A stretch of DNA of 64,000 bases from AC-32 sp963717725 (lineage in GTDB: Bacteria > Actinomycetota > Thermoleophilia > Gaiellales > Gaiellaceae). The DNA is taken from positions 310,001-374,000 of the forward strand of contig CAVQWS010000003.1 in NCBI GenBank assembly GCA_963717725.1. The letters are read 5' to 3'. Positions 1 through 10,278 of the stretch are shown here, piece by piece; positions within the stretch are counted from its first letter, which is position 1; each line of letters starts with the position of its first letter. The notes beneath the pieces were generated by a model, which worked only from the letters and a program-made list of their open reading frames with translations, did not search any database and was not told the DNA's origin. The position numbers were made by a program, and so were the translations under genes.

Positions 1-1
1 C

Positions 2-814
2 CCGGAGACCACGACGCGCTGGTTCGGCCGCCTGCAGACCTCCTCGATGACGCCGCGCGACGCGATCGCCTTCCTGTCGATGGCGATGGACATCGACGTG
101 CGCGACGTCGTGCCGTCGGTGCGCGTGCCGACGCTGATCGTGCACCGCCTGGACGACCCCATCTGCCACGTCGAGAACGCCCGCTTTCTCGCAGCGAACA
201 TCCCCAACGCACGCTACGTCGAGCTTCCCGGCTCCCTCCACATCCCCTGGGCAGGCAGCGGCGGCGGCGAGATCCTCGAAGAGATCCGAGAGTTTCTGAC
301 CGGGGTGCGGGAGTCGCCACAGCCCGACCGCGTGCTCGCGACGGTGCTCTTCACGGACATCGTCGGCTCGACCGAACGCGCGACCCAGCTCGGCGACCGC
401 CGCTGGCGCGCGCTGCTGGAGGCACATCACTCAACCGTGCGGCAGCAGCTCAAGCGCTTCCGCGGCCGTGAGCTCGACACCGCCGGCGACGGGTTCCTCG
501 CGAGCTTCGACGGCCCCGCGAGAGCGATCCGCTGCGCCGGGGCCGCGATCGACGCCGTCCGCGGGCTCGGACTCGAGCTCCGCGCCGGCGTGCACACCGG
601 CGAGTGCGAGGTCGTCGGGGACAAGCTGGCCGGCATCGCCGTTCACATCGGCGCGCGCGTGGCGGGTCAGGCGAGGCCGGGAGAAGTGCTGGTCTCGAGC
701 ACGGTGCGCGACCTTGTCGCGGGCTCTGGCCTCGAGTTCGAGGATCGCGGCTCGGCCTCGTTGAAAGGAGTGCCGGGCGAGTGGCGCCTCTACGCCGTCA
801 GCGGCGAAGTGTGA
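2..814 (+). CDS. Alpha/beta-hydrolase-adenylate cyclase fusion (5'-truncated)
   Basis: The reading frame is open from base 2, so the start lies outside the window. What remains is the end of an alpha/beta-hydrolase fold (TLIVHRLDDPICH, then a late His in SLHIPW) followed by a class III nucleotide cyclase homology domain. The cyclase part has both metal-binding Asp motifs (LFTDIVGST and AGDGFLASFDG) and the motif AVHIGAR, where the usual Asn of Asn-x-x-x-Arg is His. It probably makes a cyclic nucleotide in response to a ligand bound by the hydrolase domain; that role is inference. It has the same architecture and near-identical motifs as the gene at 41349-42674, so the two are paralogues. Family assignment is firm; catalytic activity is not certain. 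Confidence 0.88.
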   Translation, partial: PETTTRWFGRLQTSSMTPRDAIAFLSMAMDIDVRDVVPSVRVPTLIVHRLDDPICHVENARFLAANIPNARYVELPGSLHIPWAGSGGGEILEEIREFLTGVRESPQPDRVLATVLFTDIVGSTERATQLGDRRWRALLEAHHSTVRQQLKRFRGRELDTAGDGFLASFDGPARAIRCAGAAIDAVRGLGLELRAGVHTGECEVVGDKLAGIAVHIGARVAGQARPGEVLVSSTVRDLVAGSGLEFEDRGSASLKGVPGEWRLYAVSGEV

Positions 815-1047
815 GGAAGCCCGCGCCGAGCATGCCTCGGACGAGGCCGATCGCATCGCTCTCGAGCACGCCGCGGTCGACGCGGCGGCTGCGGGCCTGC
901 TCCTCGACGACGCGCTTCAGCTTGCGGTTCGACTACACCGTCGAGCGGACGGGCGAGACGACCGAGTTCGTGTTCGACCAGCGCTTCAACAAGGAGGGGT
1001 AAGCCTCTTCGGAGCCGCCGGCGGCCGGTTGGGCCGTCGGCGGTCCT
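815..1047. other. Intergenic region with possible gene remnants
   Basis: No intact gene. Two short stretches look coding: on plus, 922-1002 (TTG start, 26 codons ending TAA) with G or C at nearly every third position; on minus, about 932-798, a 44-codon stretch resembling the C-terminus of a basic protein and ending inside the upstream cyclase gene. They overlap head to head near 925-932. They may be decayed gene ends. No tmRNA-like sequence was recognised although smpB is adjacent. Confidence 0.3.
1014..1046 (-). terminator. Hairpin just downstream of smpB
   Basis: GC-rich imperfect inverted repeat (GCCGCCGGCGGCC against GGCCGTCGGCGGTC) starting 2 nt past the smpB stop. No T-run follows on the minus strand, so any termination would not be the classical intrinsic type. 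Its core resembles the hairpin after secA at 6386-6408. Confidence 0.4.
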
Positions 1048-1503
1048 TCAGCGCCGCCGGGCCTTCAGCTCGCGCTCGATGCGGCGCTTCGACTCTCGAT
1101 CGGCGATGTCGCGGCGTTTGTCGCGGCCTTCCTTGCCGCGCGCGAGCGCCAGCTCGACCTTGGCGCGGCCGTCCTTGAAATAGAGCCGCGTCGGCACGAC
1201 GGTCAGGCCCTTTTCGGAGACCTGCGCACTTAGGCGATCGATCTCTCGGCGGTGCAGCAGCAGCTTGCGGTCGCGGTCCGGGTCGTGCGGTGCGACCGAG
1301 GCTTGCTCGTAAGGCGGGATGTGCAAGCCGATGAGCCAGAGCTCGCCGTCGCGGGCGTCGGCGTAGGCGCGCTGCAGGACGGCGTGTCCCTGCCGTAGCG
1401 ACTTGACCTCGCTTCCGTTCAACACGAGCCCGGCCTCGAAGCGATCGAGGAAGTGGTAGTCGTGCCGCGCACGGCGGTTCTCGGCGATCTGCTTCTCGGC
1501 CAC
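1048..1503 (-). CDS. smpB: SsrA (tmRNA)-binding protein SmpB
   Basis: SmpB binds tmRNA and delivers it to stalled ribosomes for trans-translation. The protein has the family start AENRRARHDYHF, the core motif GSEVKSLRQG and the basic C-terminal tail (DKRRDIADRESKRRIEREL) that enters the mRNA channel. I chose GTG at 1503 (151 aa) because it matches the usual SmpB N-terminus and has TACAAT exactly 7 nt upstream, as in other leaderless genes here. A longer in-frame GTG at 1545 would add 14 residues not typical of the family. It follows rnr on the same strand, a common pairing, since RNase R degrades the stalled mRNA. No ssrA gene is visible nearby. Confidence 0.95.
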   Translation of the reverse strand: MAEKQIAENRRARHDYHFLDRFEAGLVLNGSEVKSLRQGHAVLQRAYADARDGELWLIGLHIPPYEQASVAPHDPDRDRKLLLHRREIDRLSAQVSEKGLTVVPTRLYFKDGRAKVELALARGKEGRDKRRDIADRESKRRIERELKARRR

Positions 1504-1510
1504 GCGGCCG

Positions 1511-1516
1511 ATTGTA
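1511..1516 (-). promoter_or_regulatory. -10 box of smpB (leaderless)
   Basis: TACAAT on the minus strand, ending 7 nt before the chosen GTG of smpB. No convincing -35 box and no Shine-Dalgarno. Part of a window-wide pattern. Confidence 0.5.
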
Positions 1517-1600
1517 GGTCGGCACGCTTTTGCTACAGCCGCCACTCAGACATGCGCGCTTCTCGCCGCTACGCTCACCGCGGGCGGCGGGCGGTCCGAT

Positions 1601-1618
1601 CCCCACCCATGGGTGGGG
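1601..1618. repeat. Perfect 18-bp palindrome between rnr and smpB
   Basis: CCCCACCCATGGGTGGGG is fully self-complementary. It lies 15 nt after the rnr stop and about 100 bp before smpB. It could form a hairpin ending the rnr transcript (no T-run on either side) or be a dimeric protein-binding site in the smpB upstream region. Confidence 0.5.
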
Positions 1619-1633
1619 CGCGCGCGTGAACCT

Positions 1634-3224
1634 TTAACGGTCGGCGGTCGGTTCGAGCTCGACCTTCCCCTCGCTGCGGCGTAGGTCCGCGACGCGCACC
1701 CCGAGCGGGTCGCCGAGGCGGTAGGTACGCCCGCCGCGGCGGCCGACGAGGGCGGTCGCGAGCTCGTTCAGCTCGAAGTAGTCGCCCGGCAGGCGACGCG
1801 CCGGGACGAAGCCCTCGAAGACGTCGCCGAAGCGGGCGAACAGGCCCGACGGGATCAGGCCGGTGATCTCGCCCTCGAAGGTCGTCTCCCAGCCGAGCTC
1901 GAACAACCGCCGGTCGAGCAGCCAGGCGAGGCAGAGATCGTCGGCGCGGTACTCGATCTGCGAGGCGTGCCGCTCGCGCTCCGACGCGTGCTGCGCCTGC
2001 GCTTCGAGGTCGTCCGGGAGCGGCTCGTCCGAGACGCCGAGCTCGCGTAGCAGCGCTCGGTGGACAACGAGGTCCGGGTAGCGGCGGATCGGCGAGGTGA
2101 AGTGACAGTACGCCGTGCTCGCGAGGCCCATGTGCCCGAGGTTCGCGGGGTCGTAACGCGCCTGCTTGAGCGCCTGGAGCACCAGCGGCGTGAATCGCCT
2201 CGCGGCCGCGGCCGGAGCGCTCGACGTAGTCGGTGACGAGCTCGCTGGCGGCTCCGGCGACGGCCGCAGCGTCCGATGGCCCCATGCGCTCGGGCGCCGG
2301 CGGCGTCGGGATGCCCAGATCGGCGAGGCGCGCGAGCAGCAGCGAGACCGCCTGCGGCTCGGGCGGCTCGTGGACTCGGTAGAGCGCCTCGCGCCGGCGG
2401 CCGGCGAGCAGCTCGGCGACGAGCTCGTTCGCGCGGATCATCAGCTCCTCGACCAGCATGTGTGCGTGTGGCTCGGACTCGCGCCACGCGCGCTCGATCC
2501 CGCCCTGGCCGTCGAAGGCGAAGACGACCTCGGAGCTCTCGACGCGCAGTGCCCCGCGCGCGAAGCGCTTGTCGCGCAGCTCCTGCGCCAGCCGTTCGGC
2601 GCGCCGCAGCGCCTCGGTCAGTTCTGGCTCGGCCCGCTCGCGGCCGGCGAGGATCGCCTCGGCCTGGCCGTAGGTCAGCCGCGCGCTGCTGCGGATCACC
2701 GAGCGGTAGAAGGTCGGCTCGCCGCCGTTCAGCGGGAACTCGACGGTGACGCAGAGCCGGTCGACGTTCGGCCGCAGCGAGCAGAGCTCCTCGGACAGTT
2801 CGGGCGGCAGCATCGGCGAGACGAGGCCCGGCACGTAGACCGAGAAGGCTCGCTCGGCGGCGCCTCGGTCGAGCGGCGTGGCCGCGCCGACGAACCACGA
2901 GACGTCCGCAATGTGCACGAACGCGCGGTCCTCCTCGACGGTCAGCGCGTCGTCGAAGTCCTTGGCCGTGTCGGGGTCGATCGTGAACGAGAGCCGATCG
3001 CGCAGGTCGACCCGACCTTCCGGGTCGATCGCCGGTGGATCGTAGGGCTCGAAGCCGCGCAGCTCCCCTTGCTCGACCAGCAGCCCTTCCAGCACGACCT
3101 CGATCGAGCTCGCCGGCCCAAGCACGCGCTCGACCCGCGCGCGACCGCGGCCCTTGCGCACGACGGCCAGGTCGCCCGGCCCGCCCTCGGTGCGGCGGTC
3201 GAGCAGCAACGGCGTGCCCGGCAC
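1634..3224 (-). CDS. rnr: Ribonuclease R family 3'-5' exoribonuclease, interrupted by a frameshift
   Basis: RNase II/R enzymes digest RNA 3' to 5'. The upstream frame carries the RNB-domain signature FTIDPDTAKDFDDAL with its metal-binding Asp residues; the downstream frame (from 2182) carries the RNB motif HFTSPIRRYPDL and a C-terminal S1-like domain. The frames join near 2195, where one extra base in GAGGCGATTCACG breaks an otherwise continuous protein, so the gene is either mutated or the base is an assembly error. The first frame runs on past the true stop without ending, which argues against two separate genes. The start is unclear: GTG at 3224 is the first standard start, but the frame reads sensibly back to about 3281 without ATG, GTG or TTG. 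At about 550 aa it is shorter than E. coli RNase R (813 aa) and lacks long N-terminal domains. Confidence 0.85.
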
Positions 3225-3280
3225 GAAATACGGCTCGCCGACGAGGTGCTTGCCCCGCGAGGCGAGCTCGACGACAACTA

Positions 3281-3359
3281 AGGCGTCGCTTGCGATGCCG
3301 CCCTCAGGACGTGCGGGCTTCGCCCGCGCGTCCGTCTGAAACGACCGGTCGACCCGATC
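3281..3359. repeat. Dispersed intergenic hairpin repeat, copy A
   Basis: About 80 bp closely similar to 43534-43617. It shares an AGGCG(T/C)CGCTTG block, CCTCAGGACG, a 10-bp stem (GGACGTGCGG...CCGCGCGTCC) and GTCTGAAAYGACCGRTCGA after it. It lies between ftsX and rnr. No T-run follows the stem on either strand. Confidence 0.7.
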
Positions 3360-3384
3360 GAATCAATGTTCCGACGCAGCTGAG

Positions 3385-4314
3385 TCAGACCTGGAGGAAA
3401 CGGCGAATCGTGAGTCCCGAGCCTGCAGCGCCCAACGCCAGCCCGGCCCCGAGCACGATCAGGACGTGGAGCCCGAACGGCCAGGCGTGGATGTCGGAGG
3501 CGTTCGTCAGGTGGATCAGCGGCATGAACAGCTCGCGCCCGAGTACGAGCAGGATCACGGCCAGCACCGCCCCGCCGAGCCCGCAGAGCAGGCCTTCGAT
3601 CATGAACGGCCCGCGTACGAACCAGTTCGTCGCGCCGACGAGCTTCATCACCTCGATCTCCCGTCGCCGGGCGAAGATCGAAAGCCGGATCGTGTTCGCC
3701 ACGAGCAGGGTCGAAGAGACGAGCAGCACGATGAACGCAATCAGGACGACGATCCAGAGATACCGCGCCACTGATAACACGCGGTGTGAGATCTGGCTGC
3801 AGCTTTCCCCGATCCCGGTCGCCGCGGCCTTCGAGCCCGGCGCGGGCGGGCAGATCGTCTCGACGCCCTTCGGCTTCGAGGTGCCGAGCTGCGTCGAGAT
3901 CGCGTCGATGTCCTCGGCGCGCCGGGGGATCACCTTGAACGCGTTCGGCAGCGGGTTGCCGGGCAGCCCGGCGACCAGCTCGGGGTGCTTCTTGCGCTCG
4001 ATCGCGAGCGCCTCGTCCTTGGAGACGAAGCGGACGCTCTTCACCTGCGGCATCGCGGTCAGCAGGGTCCGGACGTTGTCGATCTCCCCTGTCGACGCCT
4101 CGCTTCCGCACCGCAGCTGGGTGCAGAAGTAGACGTTCACGAGCAGCTGCTTCTTGTAATGGTCGCTGAGCGAGAGTGCCCAGCTGCCGAGGCCGATGAC
4201 GAGGCCGAGCATGAACATCCCGATCAGCACCGTCGTCGTCGCCGCAAACGTGGTCGAGAGGTTGGCGCCGAGCGAGCGGATCGCCTCGGAAACGATGACG
4301 CGGAAGCGGCTCAT
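3385..4314 (-). CDS. ftsX: Cell-division ABC transporter permease FtsX
   Basis: FtsX is the membrane partner of FtsE; the complex activates cell-wall hydrolases at the division septum. The 309-aa protein has the FtsX layout: a short cytoplasmic start (MSRFRVIVSEAIRSLGANL), one N-terminal membrane helix, a large extracellular domain (about residues 50-180, including Cys residues near CTQLRCGS), then three helices in a FtsX/MacB-type fold. The ATG at 4314 overlaps the ftsE stop in ATGA, so the two genes are translationally coupled. Length and neighbour make the call secure. Confidence 0.95.
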   Translation of the reverse strand: MSRFRVIVSEAIRSLGANLSTTFAATTTVLIGMFMLGLVIGLGSWALSLSDHYKKQLLVNVYFCTQLRCGSEASTGEIDNVRTLLTAMPQVKSVRFVSKDEALAIERKKHPELVAGLPGNPLPNAFKVIPRRAEDIDAISTQLGTSKPKGVETICPPAPGSKAAATGIGESCSQISHRVLSVARYLWIVVLIAFIVLLVSSTLLVANTIRLSIFARRREIEVMKLVGATNWFVRGPFMIEGLLCGLGGAVLAVILLVLGRELFMPLIHLTNASDIHAWPFGLHVLIVLGAGLALGAAGSGLTIRRFLQV

Positions 4315-5093
4315 TCGGTCGTGTATCCGCCGCGGCGCTCGTCGCGGAGGAGCTTGCCGCCCTCGAGCGCGATCACGCGCTTGCGCATCTTGTCGACCAT
4401 CTCGCGGTCGTGCGTGGCCATCAGGATGGTCGTCCCGGAGCGGTTGATGCGGTAGAGCAGCTGCATGATCCCGACGCTCGTGTCGGGGTCGAGGTTGCCG
4501 GTCGGCTCGTCGCAGATCAGCAGCGGCGGGTGGTTGACGAACGCGCGCGCGATCGAGACGCGCTGCTGCTCGCCGCCGGAGAGCTCGTCGGGCAGCGACG
4601 ACATCTTGTGGGTGAGGCCGACCATGTTCAGCACCTCGGGCACCTTGCGCCGGATCGCGGTCGAGTTCTCGCCCTGCACCTTGAGCGCGTAGGCGACGTT
4701 CTCGGCCGCAGTGCGGTTCGGCAACAGCTTGAAGTCCTGGAAGACGCAGCCGACGTTGCGCCGCAGCAGCGGCACCTTGCTGCGCTTGAGCCGTCCAAGC
4801 TCACGGCCGCCGACGACGATCCGGCCGCGCGTCGGCTCGAGCTCCTTCAACACGAGGCGGATGACCGTCGACTTGCCCGAGCCCGAGGCGCCGACGATGA
4901 AGACGAACTCGCCCTTGTCGATCCCGAAGGAGACGTCCTGCAGGGCCGCGACGTCCGGCTCGTAGATCTTCGTCACGTTCTCGAACGTGACCATCGCCGA
5001 GCTCGAAGGTGCCGGGCCAGGGGCAGGCCCGACCGTCTCCTGCTCGAGGACGGCCGTCGAGGTGTCGAGGTGCTGGAGGTCCGGTTCCTGCAA
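4311..5093 (-). CDS. ftsE: Cell-division ATP-binding protein FtsE
   Basis: ABC ATPase driving FtsX. Visible motifs are Walker A (GASGSGKST), Q-loop, ABC signature (LSGGEQQR), Walker B (LLICDEPTGNLD) and the H-loop (MATHD). The frame starts at TTG 5093, giving a 33-residue Pro/Ser/Gln-rich extension; the typical FtsE start would be ATG at 4994 (MVTFENVTKIY). Codon use in the extension looks coding, so both starts are possible. A TAGAGT box near 5150 could be the promoter. The gene overlaps ftsX by 4 nt. Confidence 0.95.
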   Translation of the reverse strand: MQEPDLQHLDTSTAVLEQETVGPAPGPAPSSSAMVTFENVTKIYEPDVAALQDVSFGIDKGEFVFIVGASGSGKSTVIRLVLKELEPTRGRIVVGGRELGRLKRSKVPLLRRNVGCVFQDFKLLPNRTAAENVAYALKVQGENSTAIRRKVPEVLNMVGLTHKMSSLPDELSGGEQQRVSIARAFVNHPPLLICDEPTGNLDPDTSVGIMQLLYRINRSGTTILMATHDREMVDKMRKRVIALEGGKLLRDERRGGYTTE

Positions 5094-5164
5094 GGGAAAA
5101 GCGCTGCACGGCGCGGGAATGCGCCGGACTTGGGCTCGCCGGGGAACTCTAGCTAAACGGGTGG

Positions 5165-6278
5165 CTAGACCACCTTGCCCGCTGCCTTGGCGAGCAGGTA
5201 CTCGTGGACGAAGTCGTCCAGCGCGCCGTCCAGAACTGCCTGCGTGTTGCCCGTTTCGTACTCGGTGCGGTGATCCTTGACCAGCTGGTAGGGGTGCAGG
5301 ACGTAGCTGCGGATCTGGCTGCCGAAGTCGGCTTGCTGGGCGGCGCCGCGCTCCTTGGCCAGCTCCTCCTCGCGGCGCTCCTGCTCCTGTTCCAGGAGGC
5401 GCGACTTGAGCACTCGCAGGGCGGTCTGCTTGTTCGAGCTCTGGCTGCGCTCGTTCTGGATCTGGACGACGATCCCGGTCGGGATGTGCGTGATCCGGAC
5501 GGCGGAGTCGGTCTTGTTCACGTGCTGGCCGCCGGCGCCGCTCGCTCGGTAGGTGTCGATGCGCAGGTCGCTCTCATCGAGGTCGACGTCGATGTCGTCC
5601 GTCAGCAGCGGGCTGACGATCACCTGCGCGAAGCTCGTGTGGCGGCGGTGGGCCTGGTCGAAAGGGCTCTGCCGGACGAGCCGGTGGACGCCGCGCTCGG
5701 CCTTCAGGATCCCGTACGCGTTCTCGCCCCTGACGCTGAAGGTCGCGGACTTGAGGCCCGCCTCCTCGCCGGGGCTCGCCTCGAGCAGCTCGGTCTGGAA
5801 ACCGCGGTTCTGCGCCCAGCGGAGGTACATGCGCAGGAGGATCTCGGCCCAGTCCTGCGCATCGGTGCCGCCCGTGCCGGCATGGATCGTGACGAGCGCG
5901 TCGCCGGCGTCGTACTCGCCGGAGAAGAGCGCGTCTTCCTGCAGGCGGTCGAGCTCGGCTCGGAGCGGCGCGATGCTGGTCGCGATCTCGCCCTCCATCT
6001 CGCCGTCCATGGCGAGCAGCTCCTGAGCGTCCTGGTAGTCCTGAACGAGCCGGCGGTAGCGCTCCAGCCGGCGCGTCAGGCGCGCGTGCTCGGCGCTGAC
6101 CTGCGCCGCGTGCTGCTGATCGTCCCAGAAGCCCGGCGTGCCCAGCTCTTGCTCGAGCTCGGCGACGCGGCTCTCGAGGTGATCCGGGTCAAAGGTAATC
6201 ACGGACCCAGGCAAGCTGGGCCCCGATCTCCTGGAGCTGCTGGTCGAGCGGCTGCTGCGTCGGCGTCTGGTCGGCCAT
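5165..6278 (-). CDS. prfB: Peptide chain release factor 2 with programmed +1 frameshift
   Basis: RF2 reads UAA and UGA stop codons. Translation starts at ATG 6278, runs 29 codons to CTT, meets an in-frame TGA (6191-6189) in the sequence CTTTGAC, and must shift +1 to continue as LDPDHLESRV to the stop at 5165, giving 370 aa. This is the classic RF2 autoregulatory site: low RF2 lets the ribosome pause and shift. In the joined protein the SPF tripeptide falls at 204-206 and GGQ at 249-251, matching E. coli RF2 (205-207, 250-252) almost exactly. The AGGGGG-like Shine-Dalgarno element that stimulates the shift in E. coli is not obvious. An annotation starting at 6214 would miss the true N-terminus. 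TAGCAT sits 7 nt before the ATG. Confidence 0.97.
6188..6194 (-). promoter_or_regulatory. Programmed +1 frameshift site of prfB
   Basis: CTTTGAC on the minus strand; CTT is codon 29 from ATG 6278, followed by in-frame TGA then C. Slippage of the CTT-decoding tRNA onto TTT restores the RF2 frame. Confidence 0.93.
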
Positions 6279-6285
6279 GGAATCG

Positions 6286-6291
6286 ATGCTA
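6286..6291 (-). promoter_or_regulatory. -10 box of prfB (leaderless)
   Basis: TAGCAT on the minus strand, ending 7 nt before ATG 6278. No Shine-Dalgarno is visible. Confidence 0.45.
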
Positions 6292-6366
6292 GCGAGTTCC
6301 TAGATCGGCGATACGCGCTGTCGGGCTTTGCTCGGCAGCGCTCGCGGCGCGTCTAGGGCGAGGCGA

Positions 6367-6417
6367 GACGTCGAAAGTCGTCATGCCGGCGGCGCAGCCG
6401 TCGGCGGACTTTCGACG

Positions 6418-6419
<2 letters not shown>
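6367..6419 (-). terminator. Long nested hairpin at the end of secA
   Basis: Perfect 13-bp inverted repeat (GACGTCGAAAGTC at 6367-6379, GACTTTCGACGTC at 6407-6419) enclosing a second stem (GCCGGCGG...CCGTCGGC). It overlaps the secA stop codon by 2 nt. No T-run, but such a stable cruciform probably ends or protects the secA transcript. Confidence 0.6.
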
Positions 6420-9138
<2,719 letters not shown>

Positions 9139-9144
9139 CGTCTT

Positions 9145-9150
9145 AGGGTA
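9145..9150 (-). promoter_or_regulatory. -10 box of secA (leaderless)
   Basis: TACCCT on the minus strand, 6 nt before the secA ATG. Confidence 0.45.
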
Positions 9151-9156
9151 GCTGCC

Positions 9157-9714
9157 CTACAGTGGGTCGGCCTCGATCTCCCAGGCCTCGCCGTCCAGGC
9201 GGCTCGCGCGGACGACGTAGTGCTCGCCCTGGGCGCCGCCGATCCGCTCCAGCTCGGGGACGCTCCCGAACATGCGCTCGCCGTCGACACTGAAAGTGCG
9301 GCCGGCCTCGCTGGAGACCAGCTCGAGCTCGTCGCCGTCGGCGCGGAAGCTCGCCACGGCGATGCGGCGGGCCGCCACGGCCCAGACATCGTCCCGCTGA
9401 CGGACGGCCTCGGCGCGGTAGGGCGTCTCGAGGGTCTGCTCGACCGCGTCGGCGAGCGGCCCGAGCGTGTCCGGCGGCTCGTCTTCGTCCACGAGCAGGT
9501 CGCCGTTCGGAAGGGTGACGAAGTGCACCTCGTCGCCGGTCAGGCCCGGCGCCTCGGCCGAGGCGACGGCGTCCCAGCGGCGTGGGCGCGGGACGCCGTG
9601 GATCCCGGTCACGCCCCAGTGCGGGCCGGGGTCGACGGGGCCTGGCTCCGGCTCCTGCTCGAGCCGTGCCTCGCGCGCCAGCTTCTTGTGCAGCGGCTCG
9701 CGCCGGAAGATCAC
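9157..9714 (-). CDS. Protein of unknown function between hpf and secA
   Basis: 185 aa, not recognised. It is acidic and soluble-looking, without signal peptide or membrane helix. The N-terminus is basic (MIFRREPLHKKLAREARLEQ), followed by a Pro/Glu-rich linker and a globular part rich in short beta-type segments (EVHFVTLPNGDLLVDEDEPP; WAVAARRIAVASFRADGDEL; EHYVVRASRLDGEAWEIEAD). GTG 9714 overlaps the hpf stop as GTGA, so it is co-translated with hpf. Coding is supported by codon use and the overlap; I would not guess a function. Confidence 0.75.
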   Translation of the reverse strand: MIFRREPLHKKLAREARLEQEPEPGPVDPGPHWGVTGIHGVPRPRRWDAVASAEAPGLTGDEVHFVTLPNGDLLVDEDEPPDTLGPLADAVEQTLETPYRAEAVRQRDDVWAVAARRIAVASFRADGDELELVSSEAGRTFSVDGERMFGSVPELERIGGAQGEHYVVRASRLDGEAWEIEADPL

Positions 9715-10244
9715 TGGGGCTCGATCAGCCCGTAGCCGCCGTCGCGCCGCCGGTAGACGATGTTCACCGCCTCGGAGTCACCGGTCCGGAAGACAAAGAA
9801 GTCGTGCCCGACGAGCTCGAGCTGGAGCACCGCCTCCTCGGGTGTCATCGCGTCGAGCGTGAACTGCTTGGTCTTCACGATCTCGAGGTCGAGCTCGTCC
9901 GCTGTCGCAGGCGTGGGCTCGGCGTTCGCTCTCGCGGCGCGGCGCCTCCGGTCGCGCCCGCGCGTGCGGTAGCGGGTGACCTGACGCTCGAGCTTCTCGA
10001 CCAGCTGGTCGATCGAGGCGCGCATGTCCGAGGACGCCTCTCTCGCCCGCAGCACCGGGCCGGCCGTCCAGATCGTCGCCTCGGCGACCTGGTTGTTCGC
10101 AATCGACGGGTTCTTCTCCAGCATCAGCTCGAGCTCGACCCGCGGGTCGGTCAGCTGCCGCTCGAGCTTGCCGAGCTTCTCCTCGGCGTAGCTCCGGATC
10201 GAATCGCTGACTTCCAGATTCCTGCCCTTCACCTGGAACTGCAT
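9711..10244 (-). CDS. hpf: Ribosome hibernation promoting factor, long form
   Basis: Long HPF dimerises 70S ribosomes into inactive 100S particles in stationary phase. Residues 1-100 form the S30AE domain (MQFQVKGRNLEVSDSIRSYA; EEKLGKLERQL); after a basic linker (RTRGRDRRRRAA) residues about 120-177 form the C-terminal dimerisation domain (IVKTKQFTLDAMTPEEAVLQ; HDFFVFRTGD). The 177-aa length fits the long class. A clear Shine-Dalgarno (GAAGGAG) precedes ATG 10244, and TAGATT further up may be the -10 box. Confidence 0.95.
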   Translation of the reverse strand: MQFQVKGRNLEVSDSIRSYAEEKLGKLERQLTDPRVELELMLEKNPSIANNQVAEATIWTAGPVLRAREASSDMRASIDQLVEKLERQVTRYRTRGRDRRRRAARANAEPTPATADELDLEIVKTKQFTLDAMTPEEAVLQLELVGHDFFVFRTGDSEAVNIVYRRRDGGYGLIEPQ

Positions 10245-10278
10245 CCGCGCTCCTTCGCTGTGGCTCGGTGCGCGGAAT

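Noticed and set aside
815..1047. Possible tmRNA (ssrA) gene next to smpB
   Set aside because: No tRNA-Ala-like ends or tag peptide reading frame could be found, and 230 nt is short for a tmRNA.
2166..3281. Long plus-strand frame of 371 codons opposite rnr
   Set aside because: It is antisense to clear RNase R coding sequence; high GC gives long antisense frames throughout this window.
3281..3359. Intrinsic terminator
   Set aside because: The hairpin is strong but no T-run follows on either strand, and flanking similarity to the second copy shows a larger element.
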